Below, one piece after another: positions 38,298 to 49,950 of a stretch of DNA of 64,000 nucleotides. Positions within the stretch are counted from its first letter, which is position 1. Each line of letters starts with the position of its first letter. The notes below the pieces were generated by a model that ran no database searches, was not told the DNA's origin, and was given only the letters and a program-made list of their open reading frames with translations. A program made the position numbers and the translations under genes. This DNA is from Anseranas semipalmata (lineage: Eukaryota > Chordata > Aves > Anseriformes > Anseranatidae): contig VXAA01004211.1 in assembly GCA_013399115.1 (NCBI GenBank), forward strand, positions 30,172-94,171, given 5' to 3'.

Positions 38298-38694
38298 GCT
38301 AGGAGCATCCAGTATTCCAGGCATGCAATTGATAAGAATAATGCTAAAACTGTAATCTATTCCATTAAGTTCAAAGGCATCCAGAAGTAAGTGGATGTGA
38401 AAAATCACAGAAGTTTACGGATTACCATTTTATAAAATTCCACTCTAAGAAAGCAATTTTCCAAAATGGAATATGCAAAAATACACTTTAAGCATATTAA
38501 GCTATGTTAAAATGTGGTATTTGCTTTCAACATAAATAGATATAAGCATTTTGCATGTATTTTTTGGTGTATGTATTTTGGAATTAGGAAAATTAGTTGC
38601 TCTTTCAGCAGTAGGTGTCCTGTATAACAGCACAGGTTAGGATTTGTTAGCCAATTTACCCATCTTTAAATGAGTCAGACATTACCTTTTTTTT

Positions 38695-38729
38695 AAAAAA
38701 GAAAAAAAAAAGAAAAAAAAGAAAAAAAA
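38695..38729. repeat. A-rich simple repeat (GAAAAAAAA)n
   Basis: A runs of 6 to 10 separated by single G residues, preceded by a T run from 38687. The adjacent T and A runs could pair as a hairpin. Confidence 0.9.
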
Positions 38730-39500
38730 TCATATAACGGAAAACATCTATAAAACTCTCCCTTCATTTCCACTGATCAGATAGCTTTTTCTGTGGAATT
38801 ACAAAATGCTAAATGGCTCATGAGGGTGAACCATAGCAAATAGAATCCTGATGTTCACTTTCTTATTATGCAACATGACTGTGAAAACGTCCCAATAGGT
38901 GTAAGAGGGAAATGGAATGAGGTGATAAATAATTTATAACTAGAGAAAACTAATCAGAACTCCTCAATTCCCATTGTCCCCATACAGGTGCTCAATTACT
39001 TCCTTGAAGAGGCCAAGAGACCAATAACCTGACATCTGGGATATAAATGAATTTTATTATTAAGGAAGATATTAAAACTTATATAAGTACACTAAAGTAG
39101 CTAATCTAAATTCTGTACAGATTTTCTAACAACCTTTCATGTCCCCTTCCTGATGGGGCTTCTTGTACTGTAGTGAGTCTTGATACAGCAATCTACTGAT
39201 CTTATGTAAAAATCAATGATTTCACCTTTACCAAAGTCAATTTTTTTTGCAGTCTATGAGGTTTTTTCAATATAATTTCTTTTTTTTTTTCCCCAAAAAT
39301 ATGTTTATTCTGCTCCTTTAAAGAACAAGATTTTATTTCTGTACATAAAGAATATATATACATAGTGAAAAACAAACAAAATGTATCACAGTGTTTCATA
39401 TAAGTCTATCTTCAGAACTCACTGCCAATGCAAGAACAATAGTGCAAAATTTACCACTTGAAGAATATGCATTTAGCATATGTGTATCAGATATGTAGTT

Positions 39501-39548
39501 AACTTATTTGTAAATGAACTAATTAACTTATTTGTAAATTAACTAAAT
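39501..39548. repeat. 24-bp tandem duplication (2 copies)
   Basis: AACTTATTTGTAAATGAACT and its near-identical copy follow each other with period 24 (39501-39524 and 39525-39548), differing at about two positions. Confidence 0.85.
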
Positions 39549-39657
39549 ATGCTTAAGGATGAAAAAGGAATATTTGATCAAAGCCAGCGAGTCTGGATAT
39601 AATCTTTTAATTAAACTTTTTGTATATATAATGGATTTATTTATTTATTTATTAACA

Positions 39658-39721
39658 AAGAAGGCAGCTAAGCACCATGCAGCCATTCATTCATTCCCCT
39701 TCAGTGGGATGGGGGAGAGAA
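39658..39721 (+). mobile_element. 5' fragment of LTR family A, truncated at CR1 junction
   Basis: The sequence CAGCTAAGCACCATGCAGCC, a CATT-rich stretch and CAGTGGGATGGGGGAGAGAA match the 5' part of the avian LTR also seen at 63535 (CAGCTAAGTACCATCACACTG) and, more decayed, at 5085. It stops where CR1 sequence begins at about 39722. Only about 64 bp remain and the first 20 or so bases of the LTR are missing. The fragment is small, so the family assignment depends on the shared block order. Confidence 0.65.
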
Positions 39722-40427
39722 TTGAACTGTATGAAGTTCAAGAAGGCCAAGTGCCGGGTCCTGCACTTGGGGCACAATAACCCCAAGCAGCGCTACAGGC
39801 TGGGAGATGAGTGGCTGGAAAGCTGCCAGGCAGAGAAGGACCTGGGTGTATTGGTTGATAGTCGGCTGAATATGAGCCAGCAGTGTGCTCAGGTGGCCAA
39901 GAAGGCCAACAGCATCCTGGCTTGTATCAGAAATAGTGTGGCCAGCAGGACTAGGGAAGAGATTGTCCCCCTGTACTCAGCTCTGGTGAGGCCGCACCTC
40001 AAGTCCTGTGTTCAGTTTTGGGCCCCTCACTACAGGAAGGACATCGAGGTGCTGGAGAGGGTCCAAAGAAGGGCAACAAAGCTGGTGAGGGGTCTGGAGA
40101 ATGTCCTACAAGGAGCGGCTGAGGGAGCTGGGGTTGTTTAGCGTGGAGAAGAGGAGGCTCAGGGGTGACCTTATCGCTCTCTACAGGTACCTTAAAGGAG
40201 GCTGTAGAGAGGTGGGGATTGGTCTCTTCTCCCCCATGTCCGGTGATAGGACGAGGGGGAATGGGCTAAAGTTGCGCCAGGGGAGGTTTAGGTTAGATAT
40301 TAGGAAAAACTTCTTTACTGAAAGGGTTGTGAGCCATTGGAACAGGCTGCCCAGGGAAGTGGTTGAGTCACCATCCCTGGATGTATTTAAAAGACGTTTA
40401 GATGTAGAGCTTAGCAACACGGTCTAG
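39722..40427 (+). pseudogene. CR1 ORF2 reverse transcriptase C-terminal region, frameshifted
   Basis: The first frame runs from the junction to about 40099 and reads [60 protein letters not shown] and [15 protein letters not shown], the conserved CR1 region after the polymerase core. An apparent one-base loss near 40099 moves the reading to a second frame, [20 protein letters not shown] through [16 protein letters not shown] to the stop at 40425-40427. The catalytic palm (with its FADD box) lies upstream of the truncation and is absent. In life the ORF2 product nicks target DNA and copies its own RNA; this copy cannot. Confidence 0.92.
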
Positions 40428-40520
40428 TGGAGGGCTTGTTAGTGTTAGGTCATAGGTTGGACTAGGTGATCTTGAAGGTCTCTTCCAACCTAAAGGATTC
40501 TGTGATTCTGTGATTCTGTT
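39722..40520 (+). mobile_element. CR1 LINE, young 5'-truncated copy with RT C-terminus and tail (plus)
   Basis: About 800 bp running from the thumb/connection part of ORF2 ([14 protein letters not shown]...) through the ORF2 stop (TAG at 40425-40427) and the 3' untranslated region to a clean tail of three ATTCTGTG-type units at 40497-40520. Sequence quality is high: a single frameshift near 40099 and no premature stop in the ancestral frames. The 3' end is nearly identical to that at 18768-18911. 5' truncation is typical of LINE insertion by incomplete reverse transcription. It begins directly against an LTR fragment. Confidence 0.97.
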
Positions 40521-43500
40521 AAACCACAACACTGTCTTAGATACTGAAGAATGAAGATTCAAACTGCCTATGTGGTTTCCAAGATTTTGAAAGTAAAATA
40601 AACTTATAATTGTAAATCATGTTTACCAATAAACTCTGCTATCTAGAAACTACAGAAGAAATAGGTGATATTGGCTGAGTAAGATTTCTATTCCTCCACA
40701 CTGGTGTCCTTAATATAATGCTACTTATTATGTTTCACTTCAATCTCTTCACAAAATACTGCTATGTGAGTTTATGCATGTGACTTTCAAAAAAAGGATA
40801 TGATCAAAAGTCAGAAGTATTCACTGAACTTGCACTCAGTGAAACTCATTGGATCTCTAAAGGTCTTGCAGATTCTGCTCCCACCGCAATGTCTTCTACT
40901 ACTTCTCTCTAATCCCTCTTCAACTTTATCCAAGCTTGATAGTTCATAGCAACTCAGTGACTCAATTGATTTCCTCCTTTCAGTTGTCTTACCTTTAAGC
41001 AGTCCTTAATTTGATTTAATTTCAGATATTCAAGTTCACTTCCAAAAGACTCGATTAATTCATTATTTTAGTGCTGCTAATAATGACTCTGTACTCAGAA
41101 ATGATACATGCAAAACAATAAAATGTATCTTGGTTTCTCAGGATAGTACATTCCGTACTTTTAAATAAATGTGGAATGGTATATCTGGCAGGCAATAGAA
41201 AAGTTTTTCCTGGAGGAGACACTACGTAACACTTTTTTTACTACCTGCTGATGACCACATTCACAGTGCTTTGAAGAATATTCATTTCCCGTAAAACATC
41301 ATTTGGTTGTAGCATGCTAATGTATGGATCTTTTATACTGCATTCTCAAGCAAGGACACAAGGACAAAAAAATGTAGCTCTTTCAGAGATGCGAACTTTG
41401 TATTAGTATAGGTAAAAGACAGCTGTGTCCCATCCCAAACTTGTGCATTCCCATCTGCTGTTTCTCAACAAGTTTGTGGAATCTACTCAACTTATCCAAA
41501 TACTTTAACCTCAAGACATTTAGCCTACAGAAAATCGCTCATTTCAGCCATGATTATTGAGCATGGACCGTGTAAACAAAAGGGAAAAAAATACAAAACG
41601 ATTCCACATTTTAATGTAGAACATAAATATTTCAGAAATGAATTCAATACTTCAATGTCTTTATTCCAGTTTTCAAATCACATTCTGTATTCTTTGTCTT
41701 TTGAGAACATCAAAAATATTCACTGTTTATTTCACTGCTGTATAGATACACTTGGGAGAACAATATGGGTGTATCTGTATCTACATATCTCTTTATGTTA
41801 TTTTACTTTTCCATAGCTCTTAAAGCCCATTGTCAGGCCTGGAAAGGCTTTGTTTTGTGTTCTTGAAAAAGCTATGAACAACAGCATAAGAAATCACTAA
41901 TTGGTATCAGAATTCAAAGTCTAGTTTGAAGAAAACAGAGACCCATATATTTGGTTATGGATTTAGTTTTCTTGCTAGTATAACTACTAAATGTTTCAGC
42001 TTTACTCTGAAATTAATTGAATATGCTTCAAATCTTTGTGCTTTCAAATATTTTGAAACTTTCTTCACACAAAGAGACATTAGCTACCTTGTCACACTGC
42101 AGGCAAGATGCACATGAAACAAATCAAGCCCCTAATATTCAGTTTGTGTTGTTTTATTTTTATTTTTTTTTCATATAGCTTTTTGTTGTGTTTCTCTCAC
42201 TCTTAACTGCACATTTTCTGTGTGTCTCACAACTCCCTAGGGAGAGGGAACTGATTGCAAAGGTAGTGATAGGCAAGTGCTTTGTTTTGAGTTTTGTTTT
42301 TCTTTTTTTACCTAGAAAATTTCTGTTGTTCTTCACTAATCTATAAGCAGTTACACTTCCCAGATAATTTTGACATCACTTTCTAAAGGCTTGGATTTCA
42401 CAAACTATTATTAACTTCAGTAAATCTTTCTGGAGTAGGAGGGAAATTTCTGGTAACAGTCTCAAATGAATAATGCTCATAGTCATACTACTTTGATGAG
42501 CAAATGAACCCCAGCTGAAATCAGAATGTTCTCTTGTAAATGGGATGCATAAACTCTTGCAAATTCAGGGTGTGTGAGCACTAGTGACTTTAACAAGCCC
42601 AAGAACAGCAGGAGATTCCCCAGTATCTCTCCATGAGTTGGAATAATCACATAGTGCTCATTTTTAGAAGCTGAATTTTCTAAATAGAAGATGTTTTGGT
42701 CATTAGACCTTGAGTTTAAAGTACAGAGACACTGTAAGACCATCATAAACAGCTAAAAGTACTCTGCATGACCTAGAAATACATGTAAGATGAATTATCT
42801 AACCTATCAATGAAGTACCACTGTTAAATATCAGCCTCAAAAACACATTATAAAAGGAAATGTACTTCATTGAAGACTTAAATTGAATAAAATAATTATC
42901 ACTACTTGTCCTTCAGTTGGCATTAACTGATAACAGTTCTTCTCTCCTGCTCCCTGTGAAAATGAAATAAAAAAGAGCACCCCACACCATAAACCTTTGT
43001 GCAGAACTACATCAATTAATAAATGAATTCTGCAGTCGAATCATAATTAATCTTATTCTTCTGCATACTGCTGGCAGCAATGAGGAACAAGACTAAATAT
43101 GCAGGTGATCACTATTTTCTTATTGAAGAAAATATCACAAGCTCGTGTCCTGTTTTCCTCCTTGTTCCTTTACCTTCTTCCTTTCCAGCCTCTGCCCAGC
43201 CCAGTCTTGACTGCTTCCACATGAAAAGTATGTGGGAGTAAAACCATAAAGGGGAAGAAAAAAGGAAAAAGCTATTAAGGGTCAAAAGACAGACATGATT
43301 GATTTGGGAAAAAACAATAGTAAAACAACAGTATTGTTACATGAATAATATGTAAAGCACCCTCTAACAACACTGCCTTGGTGTACTCATTTTCCTAACA
43401 AATGTCTTGTTGACAACTTGTATCCCCCTCCTGTATATAGTACTTATAGTTCAGCTTCTAGTTAGAAACATCCTTTGATAAGCTTTGAAAACTGATTCCT

Positions 43501-46356
43501 GAGTAAAGATTACCATTTTTTAAATGAAGTGTTTCTGCATCCCCCTGTTATTGGCCATAATTCAACCTTCACGTCTTTGCTCTGAAACAGATAAAGAGAA
43601 CAAGAATCTCCTTTTTGCTCTTTGAACATTATTCCCTCAGTGAACATTAACTATGAACATTAACATGCATTGTTATACATATCCATGTTTTATGATAGTA
43701 TGCATATGTATGGGTATGTAACATGTGTATGACAGCAAGTATTGTCATTATGCTCATTTTCACCTGCAATGGTTCATTTTTGTAGTGTCATTGGAGAACT
43801 TGAAGCCAGTGCTGGATCTGGAGCAAGACCTTAAATCTTCTATAAGTTCTGTTGGTCGATGCACATGTTAGGAGGAGCAGGAAATCGAAGCTCAAATGCA
43901 TTTGTCCTTACCCTTTTCCTATTTCTTTTAGCATTGTCCAGTTTCACTTCTCAGTTACCCAAGGCAAAGGTTATGTTGGGTTTTTGTTTGTTTGCTTCCC
44001 CCTCTCAGACCATACTGAAGGTGTTAAACCATAAAAAAGACAATTTTTCCAAGTTTCCTCCAACTTGATTTTAAAAGATTTTTAATTAAAGCGAACAAAA
44101 TGCCCCACAGAGAGAGAGAGGATATGAAGAATACACATTAAGGAAAGCTCCTTGCTTGTGCTGTTTCTCTGTGTTTGTCAGTAGATGGAAGTGGAGAAGC
44201 TCTTCCACCATGATCTGCAGATAAGTGAGTTGTTTAGTTTTCCTGTTAAGTAAATCCTTATAAAACAATTAAATGAGTGAAAAATATTTGTACACTACAT
44301 TTTCATTTTAATTCTTATCTGACAAAAATTTATATGGCATTGCACAGAAGAAAAGGCACTTTTTTATTTTTACAGGAATATTTTATTCTATAGTGTACTC
44401 AATATTTTAACATTATTATTATTACTTTTTATCCTATTGAACAATTTTCAATAATTCAACATTCATCACTGCATGTACTTTACAGTAGCATACGTAAATG
44501 CTTGTAATTAATCATTATTATAAGTAAATCACAAATCAGATATGAGAGATTACTGGATGACATTAATAGGATGGAGTTTCATTTCATGTGCTTGTGTAGT
44601 GTTCCTATCAGTTGTGTGGAATTAAACTGAATTCTACATTGTAGGACATTCAGTCAGCACACAAACAAACATATACTTCATATCCAAATAGCAAAAAATC
44701 ACATACAAAATCAGAAAAACCTTGCAAGATATCTGCAACATTAAAAAATCAACCCCTGGCAGACTAAAGGCTTGACCTTCAGCCTACTGAAATCCAGTGA
44801 AAACTTCCAGTGAATCCAAAGAAATCAAGTTCCTGTCAGGAAATGAATTCCATAGATACGTTTCCTCATGCTCAACTCCTTTTCTTTCAAAAATAATTAA
44901 AAAAAATAAAAATAAAAATCTACATTTATTGCAATTATTGTATTAAGGAATTTGTACATACAGATTAATAGGTTGAACATGCTGGTATAATGAAAAACAT
45001 TGACCAAAGAATATTAGCCTCGTCCTTTCAGAATAACATTATTCATTCAGTTTTCTGAAAGATACCATGTAAGACAAACTTGTTCTCAAAATATGAACTA
45101 CATCACAGGTTAATAGCATCCTTTGTTTTATTTTTCTAGCTCTATCTGGAAATACATGCTTATAATGCTAGCTTTTAACTCTCTGATACTTGGCTTAGAT
45201 GTCAGTATGGCATTAAGATTAATAACGAAAATCTTCACCTCTGTTGGAGCTGTTATTCTTGCCTATCTGGAAACAGAGTAAACAATATATAAGTACACTG
45301 ATTTATATAATTAAAGCCCTTTTTGAAAGCAGAAGGGCTAGAGACTTTACTTTGTTTAACAGAAGCTCAGATTTTGCAAAACTGCAAAATATGGAGAAAG
45401 AACCTCAGGGATCTCACATTGCCTTGATATGCAGTGAATCAGTGCTGTAACTCATATTAACTCTAATATATTGTACATCACTGAGAGAACAGAGCCCTAA
45501 ATTCTGGGAAGATGTGAATATTTGTGCTAGAGGAATTTCACTGTCCTTTCCCGTATTTCAAGATAGCATTATCTGTAGGGCCAGGTCATAACTACCTAAT
45601 TCTCTAAGGTTTTATACTTCAGTGTAGTATCTCAGCACCTTCTGCATAAAATCAAGTGCATTAATGAATTTTCCAGTGGATAAAAATACTGGTTAAGTTT
45701 TAAAAGGCATTATCTAGCAGTATGAAAGTATGGTAGGAAAATGAGTGGACACTTTAATATGAAAAATGTTATTAGACAGTCATTTACATTTTTTTTCAAC
45801 TTTATTTTGATAATGTGAAGCTAGTGTAAATCTTTGCTTTGAACTTCATTGAAACAAACAAAACCTAGTATCTCCTTTGTTTTCTAAAACCGATTCACTG
45901 AGTAATAATAACAGCAAAAGAAATGTAGGCTATTCTTATGTCTTCATGCTTGCATGCATGCCATCAACTGACAAGAGGTTTAAGTAGTTCTTCTTACTTG
46001 TCTTCTTACTGTTTAAGGAATCAGGGCTGATACTTGAACTCAGACAACAGTACAGACTCCAACACGATGTACTTTCCATCCAAAGACTTCTGTGGGTACA
46101 ACAGAAGAAGGAAAACAATACACTTTCCTAATTCACCCTAATACAGTAGCTTGCACCTCCTGCATCATAGATGACTTCTGAAGTGAGCAGAAAGTGAGGC
46201 TGCCTGCAGATTCTCAAGTACCTGGGCATAAAATCATAGAAGTTATTCACATATTTCCACTGAAACTGTGTTAAGCAAAGTAAACAAAGCCACATAGACA
46301 TTTCAAAAAGAGAACATAAAACACAAACAAACTGTAAGAGGTTTTGTGATCAGCAA
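40521..46356. other. AT-rich unique DNA, no gene seen
   Basis: About 5.8 kb without recognisable gene or transposon. Bases 40519-40532 (GTTAAACCACAACA) are the reverse complement of the usual start of LTR family A, but at 14 bp this may be chance. A/T runs are frequent. The pyrimidine-rich then purine-rich stretch at 43150-43290 is unusual in composition but unrecognised. Confidence 0.5.
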
Positions 46357-46479
46357 TTTTTCCAAGCTTATTTTCAGAAACATGGTTCTTGAATCACAAT
46401 GAATGACCCTTATGATTGTTTTTCCAAGGTTATTTTCGGAAATATGGTTCTTGAATACAATGAATGGCCCTTACGCTGG
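46357..46479. repeat. 62-bp tandem duplication (2 diverged copies)
   Basis: Copy 1 at 46357-46418 and copy 2 at 46419-46479 both start TTTTTCCAAG and share CATGGTTCTTGAAT-type and ACAATGAATG segments in the same order. By eye they differ at about nine positions and one single-base gap, around 85 percent identity, so the duplication is not recent. No coding meaning is evident. Confidence 0.85.
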
Positions 46480-46561
46480 TTGGAAATAAATGTTTTTTCT
46501 TCACAATTTTGTCCATTGATCACTGATAATAACTTAATGGTAATAACTTTGATTTATTGAT

Positions 46562-46710
46562 AGGGTAGAGTCACAATTGGAGGTATTTAAGAGATGTGTG
46601 GATGTGGTGATTAGGGACATGGTTTAGTGGTGGACTTGGCAGTTAGGTTAATGGTTGGACTTTGATGATCTTAGGGGTCTTTTACAACCTAAATGAGTCT
46701 ATGATTCTGA
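46562..46710 (+). mobile_element. CR1 LINE 3' end (plus)
   Basis: About 150 bp: the end of ORF2 (GGAGGTATTTAAGAGATGTG), then GGACATGGTTTAGTGGTGGA, GGTTGGACTTTGATGATCTT and a short tail (GTCTATGATTCTGAGAT). The 3' region is of the widespread CR1 type with TTTAGTGGTGGACTTGGCAG, different from the young pair at 18768 and 39722. Several point changes and small gaps show age. Confidence 0.93.
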
Positions 46711-46870
46711 GATATTCTTCTCGATTTGTCCAGTTGAAGGAATATTATTTAACACAATAATGTATTTTTGATGACTTTAGAACTGACTTCTGAAAAGCCT
46801 TTGGCCTCAAAATTTCCACTGGCCACAGTTCTTCATATGAGAATTGAACAAATAATAGGACTTTCATTCA

Positions 46871-46980
46871 AGGGAAGGGAAGGGAAGGGAAGGGAAGGGA
46901 AGGGAAAGGGAAGGGCTCCATGNAAAGGAAAGGAAAGGAAAGGAAAGGAAAGGAAAGGAAAGGAAAGGAAAGGAAAGGAA
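46871..46980. repeat. pentanucleotide microsatellite (GGGAA)n then (AAAGG)n with an N between
   Basis: A (GGGAA)n array at 46871-46915 is followed by CTCCATG, an ambiguous base at 46923, and an (AAAGG)n array at 46924-46980. Pentamer arrays without stops keep frames open, which explains the Gly/Lys/Arg/Glu frame at 46768-46995. The N and the change of unit make copy number and junction unreliable. Four or more GGG tracts two bases apart are capable of forming a G-quadruplex. Confidence 0.95.
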
Positions 46981-49148
46981 GTTATTGTGCTGTGAATTTT
47001 GGCTTCTACTCATTTGCATACTGAAGGGAAAATTCAGATTTTAACTGCTCAGCAATGGTAACTTGTGACAGAAAAATGATCTGGTGTGGCAGGCAAGAAA
47101 GGCTACCTGCAGAGTTGGTTAAACTGGCTGGAAGCAGGAATGCCAGTGGCAGAACAACTCAATGTAAGGGAGCAAAGGTTTCCTTCTGAAAATAAACTTT
47201 CCATCGAATGTGAGTGCTCAGGGCCACTTTTCATTTTTAGATTCCCCTTACAGCTTATAAACTCATAAACTAAAGCTCCCTTTTAATCATATTACCCCTC
47301 CTCGATACTTTGTCAAATGAGCTCAAAGTTCTTTATATATCAGAATGCAAAGTTATCAAGTACAGATTTAAAGGAAACACATATGGCATGAAGCAGGAAC
47401 AGGGCATATGGATACCCTAATTAACCCAAGAAAGTGAAAAAGCAACAGCTGGAGAAACAAAAATAGGATCAGTACTGTTCTTTGGAAAAAATGGGTTTCA
47501 TACCAGTTGGATAAAGAAAGGACTATTCATAGGCTTCCAATTTCCATTATGATTCACAAAACTGCATCAGTAAACAAAAGTAGGTTACCTCATCCTTATT
47601 TCTGTTAAACAAGAGCGAAAATTTATATTATTATTTCCATTAAAACTCATTCACAGATTCAATCTGAATTCCTGGATAGTTAGGTGATGACTAAAAAATC
47701 CAATTTCGATGCTGAGCAACAAAATAAAGAAAGGGTCATGTTAATCCACAGTAAAGCCACAAATGTAGCTGCTGCAAAAGAAAATAAAAGGTAACTCCAG
47801 TATGTAGTTTCTAGTAAGTATTCAAAAATTCAGAAGCTTACAAAATTCTGCCATCTATACATATTCACAAATGTGATTAAACATTTTTAAATTTGTGATA
47901 AACATGTTACTTTGGTAGTAAATGCAAAATGTCTGAGACTTTTTTTTCCAGCTTTCAGAACTTTTTACCCTACAAAAGCTGTAGTGAATTTGTCATCAAC
48001 CTGTTGAATTACTTAAATGTCAAGATCAAGTACTTTGTTGACGTTTTCAATACACCTGCTCATATAAGTTGTTGTTCCTTCTAGTTGCTTCTCACATATA
48101 AACAAACAAATGCATATCTATATGTAAATACTGTAAATAATGTACATGTACACATTATTAAGCACTTTAAATATATTTAAAAGTAGCCTAGAGGTTTCTG
48201 GGATTCACTTATCTTTTTACTATTTTTATATTTTAAGTACTATTGAATACTGATATCAAAGATGTGCCACATTGTTTTACTTACATAAACTGATAAAAAC
48301 TCTCAACATCTACTTTTTCTTCTATTCCTTAAGTGCTATACTGATGAGTACGTAAACATAAACTACACTTTTCTGATTTCCAGCCCTTTGATTTAACTAT
48401 TAATTGCATTTACCAGTTAAATATTTGAGAGAGATAATAGGAAGTATTTTCAGTAGGTATTTCCCCATGGTTGAATATATTATCCTTCTTAGAAAATAAT
48501 TGTCCTCTGAAACTACCTTAAGGAAAAGTAAACTGTGCCTTATTTATTTAATTTTCAAAGTGTTGTTTTTTTCCTTTGAAGAGTTTGGATTCTTATATCC
48601 TCTTCTTATTTGTAAAATATCCTCTTTCACTATATGAATGCATATAATTTGTCACTTCATTTTGCTACAACTCTGGCTCTATTATCAGTGTTCCTATTTG
48701 TTGTAAAAAAACTTTCTGCACTGACCAGATGAATTTGCTGACTTTGTTCGTTCAACTTGCTTCTTGTCTTATTTTGTTTTGTTTTCAAGAAAGTTTTCCC
48801 TGTCAAGATAGGGGAAAAAAAGTGGAATTCACTGCCAGAATTATTTAAGCATAATAAACAGCAAACTAATATCTTTCCCTATTTATGAAATAGTAATTTT
48901 CATTAGAAGCTCGTTTCTTATAGGAACAGATATAAGAAATATTAAATTAATTCAAAATAGTGACTGTCACACTTAGTGAGCTTTTCCAGCATTTTCTAAA
49001 TCAAGGTTCCTTAAATAAATGAAATCTGGATATTAAAAACAAACAAGCAAAACTCAAAACAAATTACAAAAAGTCAGTGATAGTTTTTGGAAAGATTTAT
49101 TGTCTCTGGGACTTAAAAATAACAGAATAATATGAACTAGAGAAGAGA

Positions 49149-49193
49149 GAATACTTTCCGAGAGAATACTTTCCAAGTGAATACTTTCCAAGT
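49149..49193. repeat. 15-bp tandem repeat (3 copies)
   Basis: GAATACTTTCC occurs three times with a period of 15, at about 49149, 49164 and 49179, with connecting bases GAGA, AAGT and AAGT. The second and third copies are more alike than the first. Confidence 0.9.
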
Positions 49194-49932
49194 AGCCAAA
49201 TGGGTATTTTTTGTTTTGTTTTGTTTTATTTTTAATTATTATTCAAAAATAAATTAAAAACTACAAATGTTATAAAATAGAGCATTTTCTCTCTGATCCT
49301 TCTTCTTGCCTACAGATACCACTAGACAACTTCTATATTACATTTTATCTACTGTATCTGTTATATCTATTACTGTGTTTTTTTTGTTTGCTTGCTTGTT
49401 TGTTTTTTGTTTTTTTGAACATTTACTTTTTCTTGCAAAGTGAGGAGCTCGATAAGGATCTTCCCCCCCACACACCCAGTTCCTGACATAGGAATACAAT
49501 GTAGACTTTGGAATGTAGATCAACTAAAATTGATGTGCTATCGAAGGCCTGAGGCCTGACCAAATTAACAGCACAGCTGGATCTTTTACATGTTCTAAGA
49601 ACACTGGATGACACATTGCATACACTATATCTTGATTCCCCCTGGTAAGGCACAAGTAAACTCTACAGCTTTTCACTGGATGCCTTCCAAGTTCAGAAGT
49701 GTACTGGGAGAGCCTAGTGGTACTGACAGAGAGAAGCATTTCTGGGTGGAAAAGCTACACAAGGTAAAGCTAAGGTTTTTTAAAAATCCAAATGATTATT
49801 AAGAGAGAGTATCATTGGGAAATGACAGCACTTCACTCTCAGCTCGCTCTGCTGAGAGTGCACCAACACATTTTCTGCTTCATTTATTTATTTATTTATT
49901 TTAGAGCACAGTTAATGATTAATTTGAGTATT

Positions 49933-49950
49933 CACACACACACACACACA
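49933..49950. repeat. (CA)9 microsatellite
   Basis: Nine uninterrupted CA units. A similar shorter tract occurs near 27391. Confidence 0.95.

Larger units (their letters stand above)
32838..39657. other. AT-rich unique DNA with simple repeats, no gene seen
   Basis: About 6.8 kb. It includes a poly-A run near 34974-34993, the T12-G13 tract at 36070-36094, A-rich sequence at 38695-38729 and two short tandem duplications (38256-38297, 39501-39548). No supportable exon, RNA gene or further transposon. Confidence 0.55.

Noticed and set aside
40181..40420. 79-codon minus-strand frame
   Set aside because: Antisense shadow of the CR1 reverse transcriptase region.
43150..43290. Pyrimidine-rich then purine-rich stretch considered as another LTR copy
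   Set aside because: The block order does not match LTR family A in either orientation and no ends or flanking duplication were found.
46768..46995. Gly/Lys/Arg/Glu repeat protein
   Set aside because: It is the translation of a pentanucleotide microsatellite that contains an ambiguous base.
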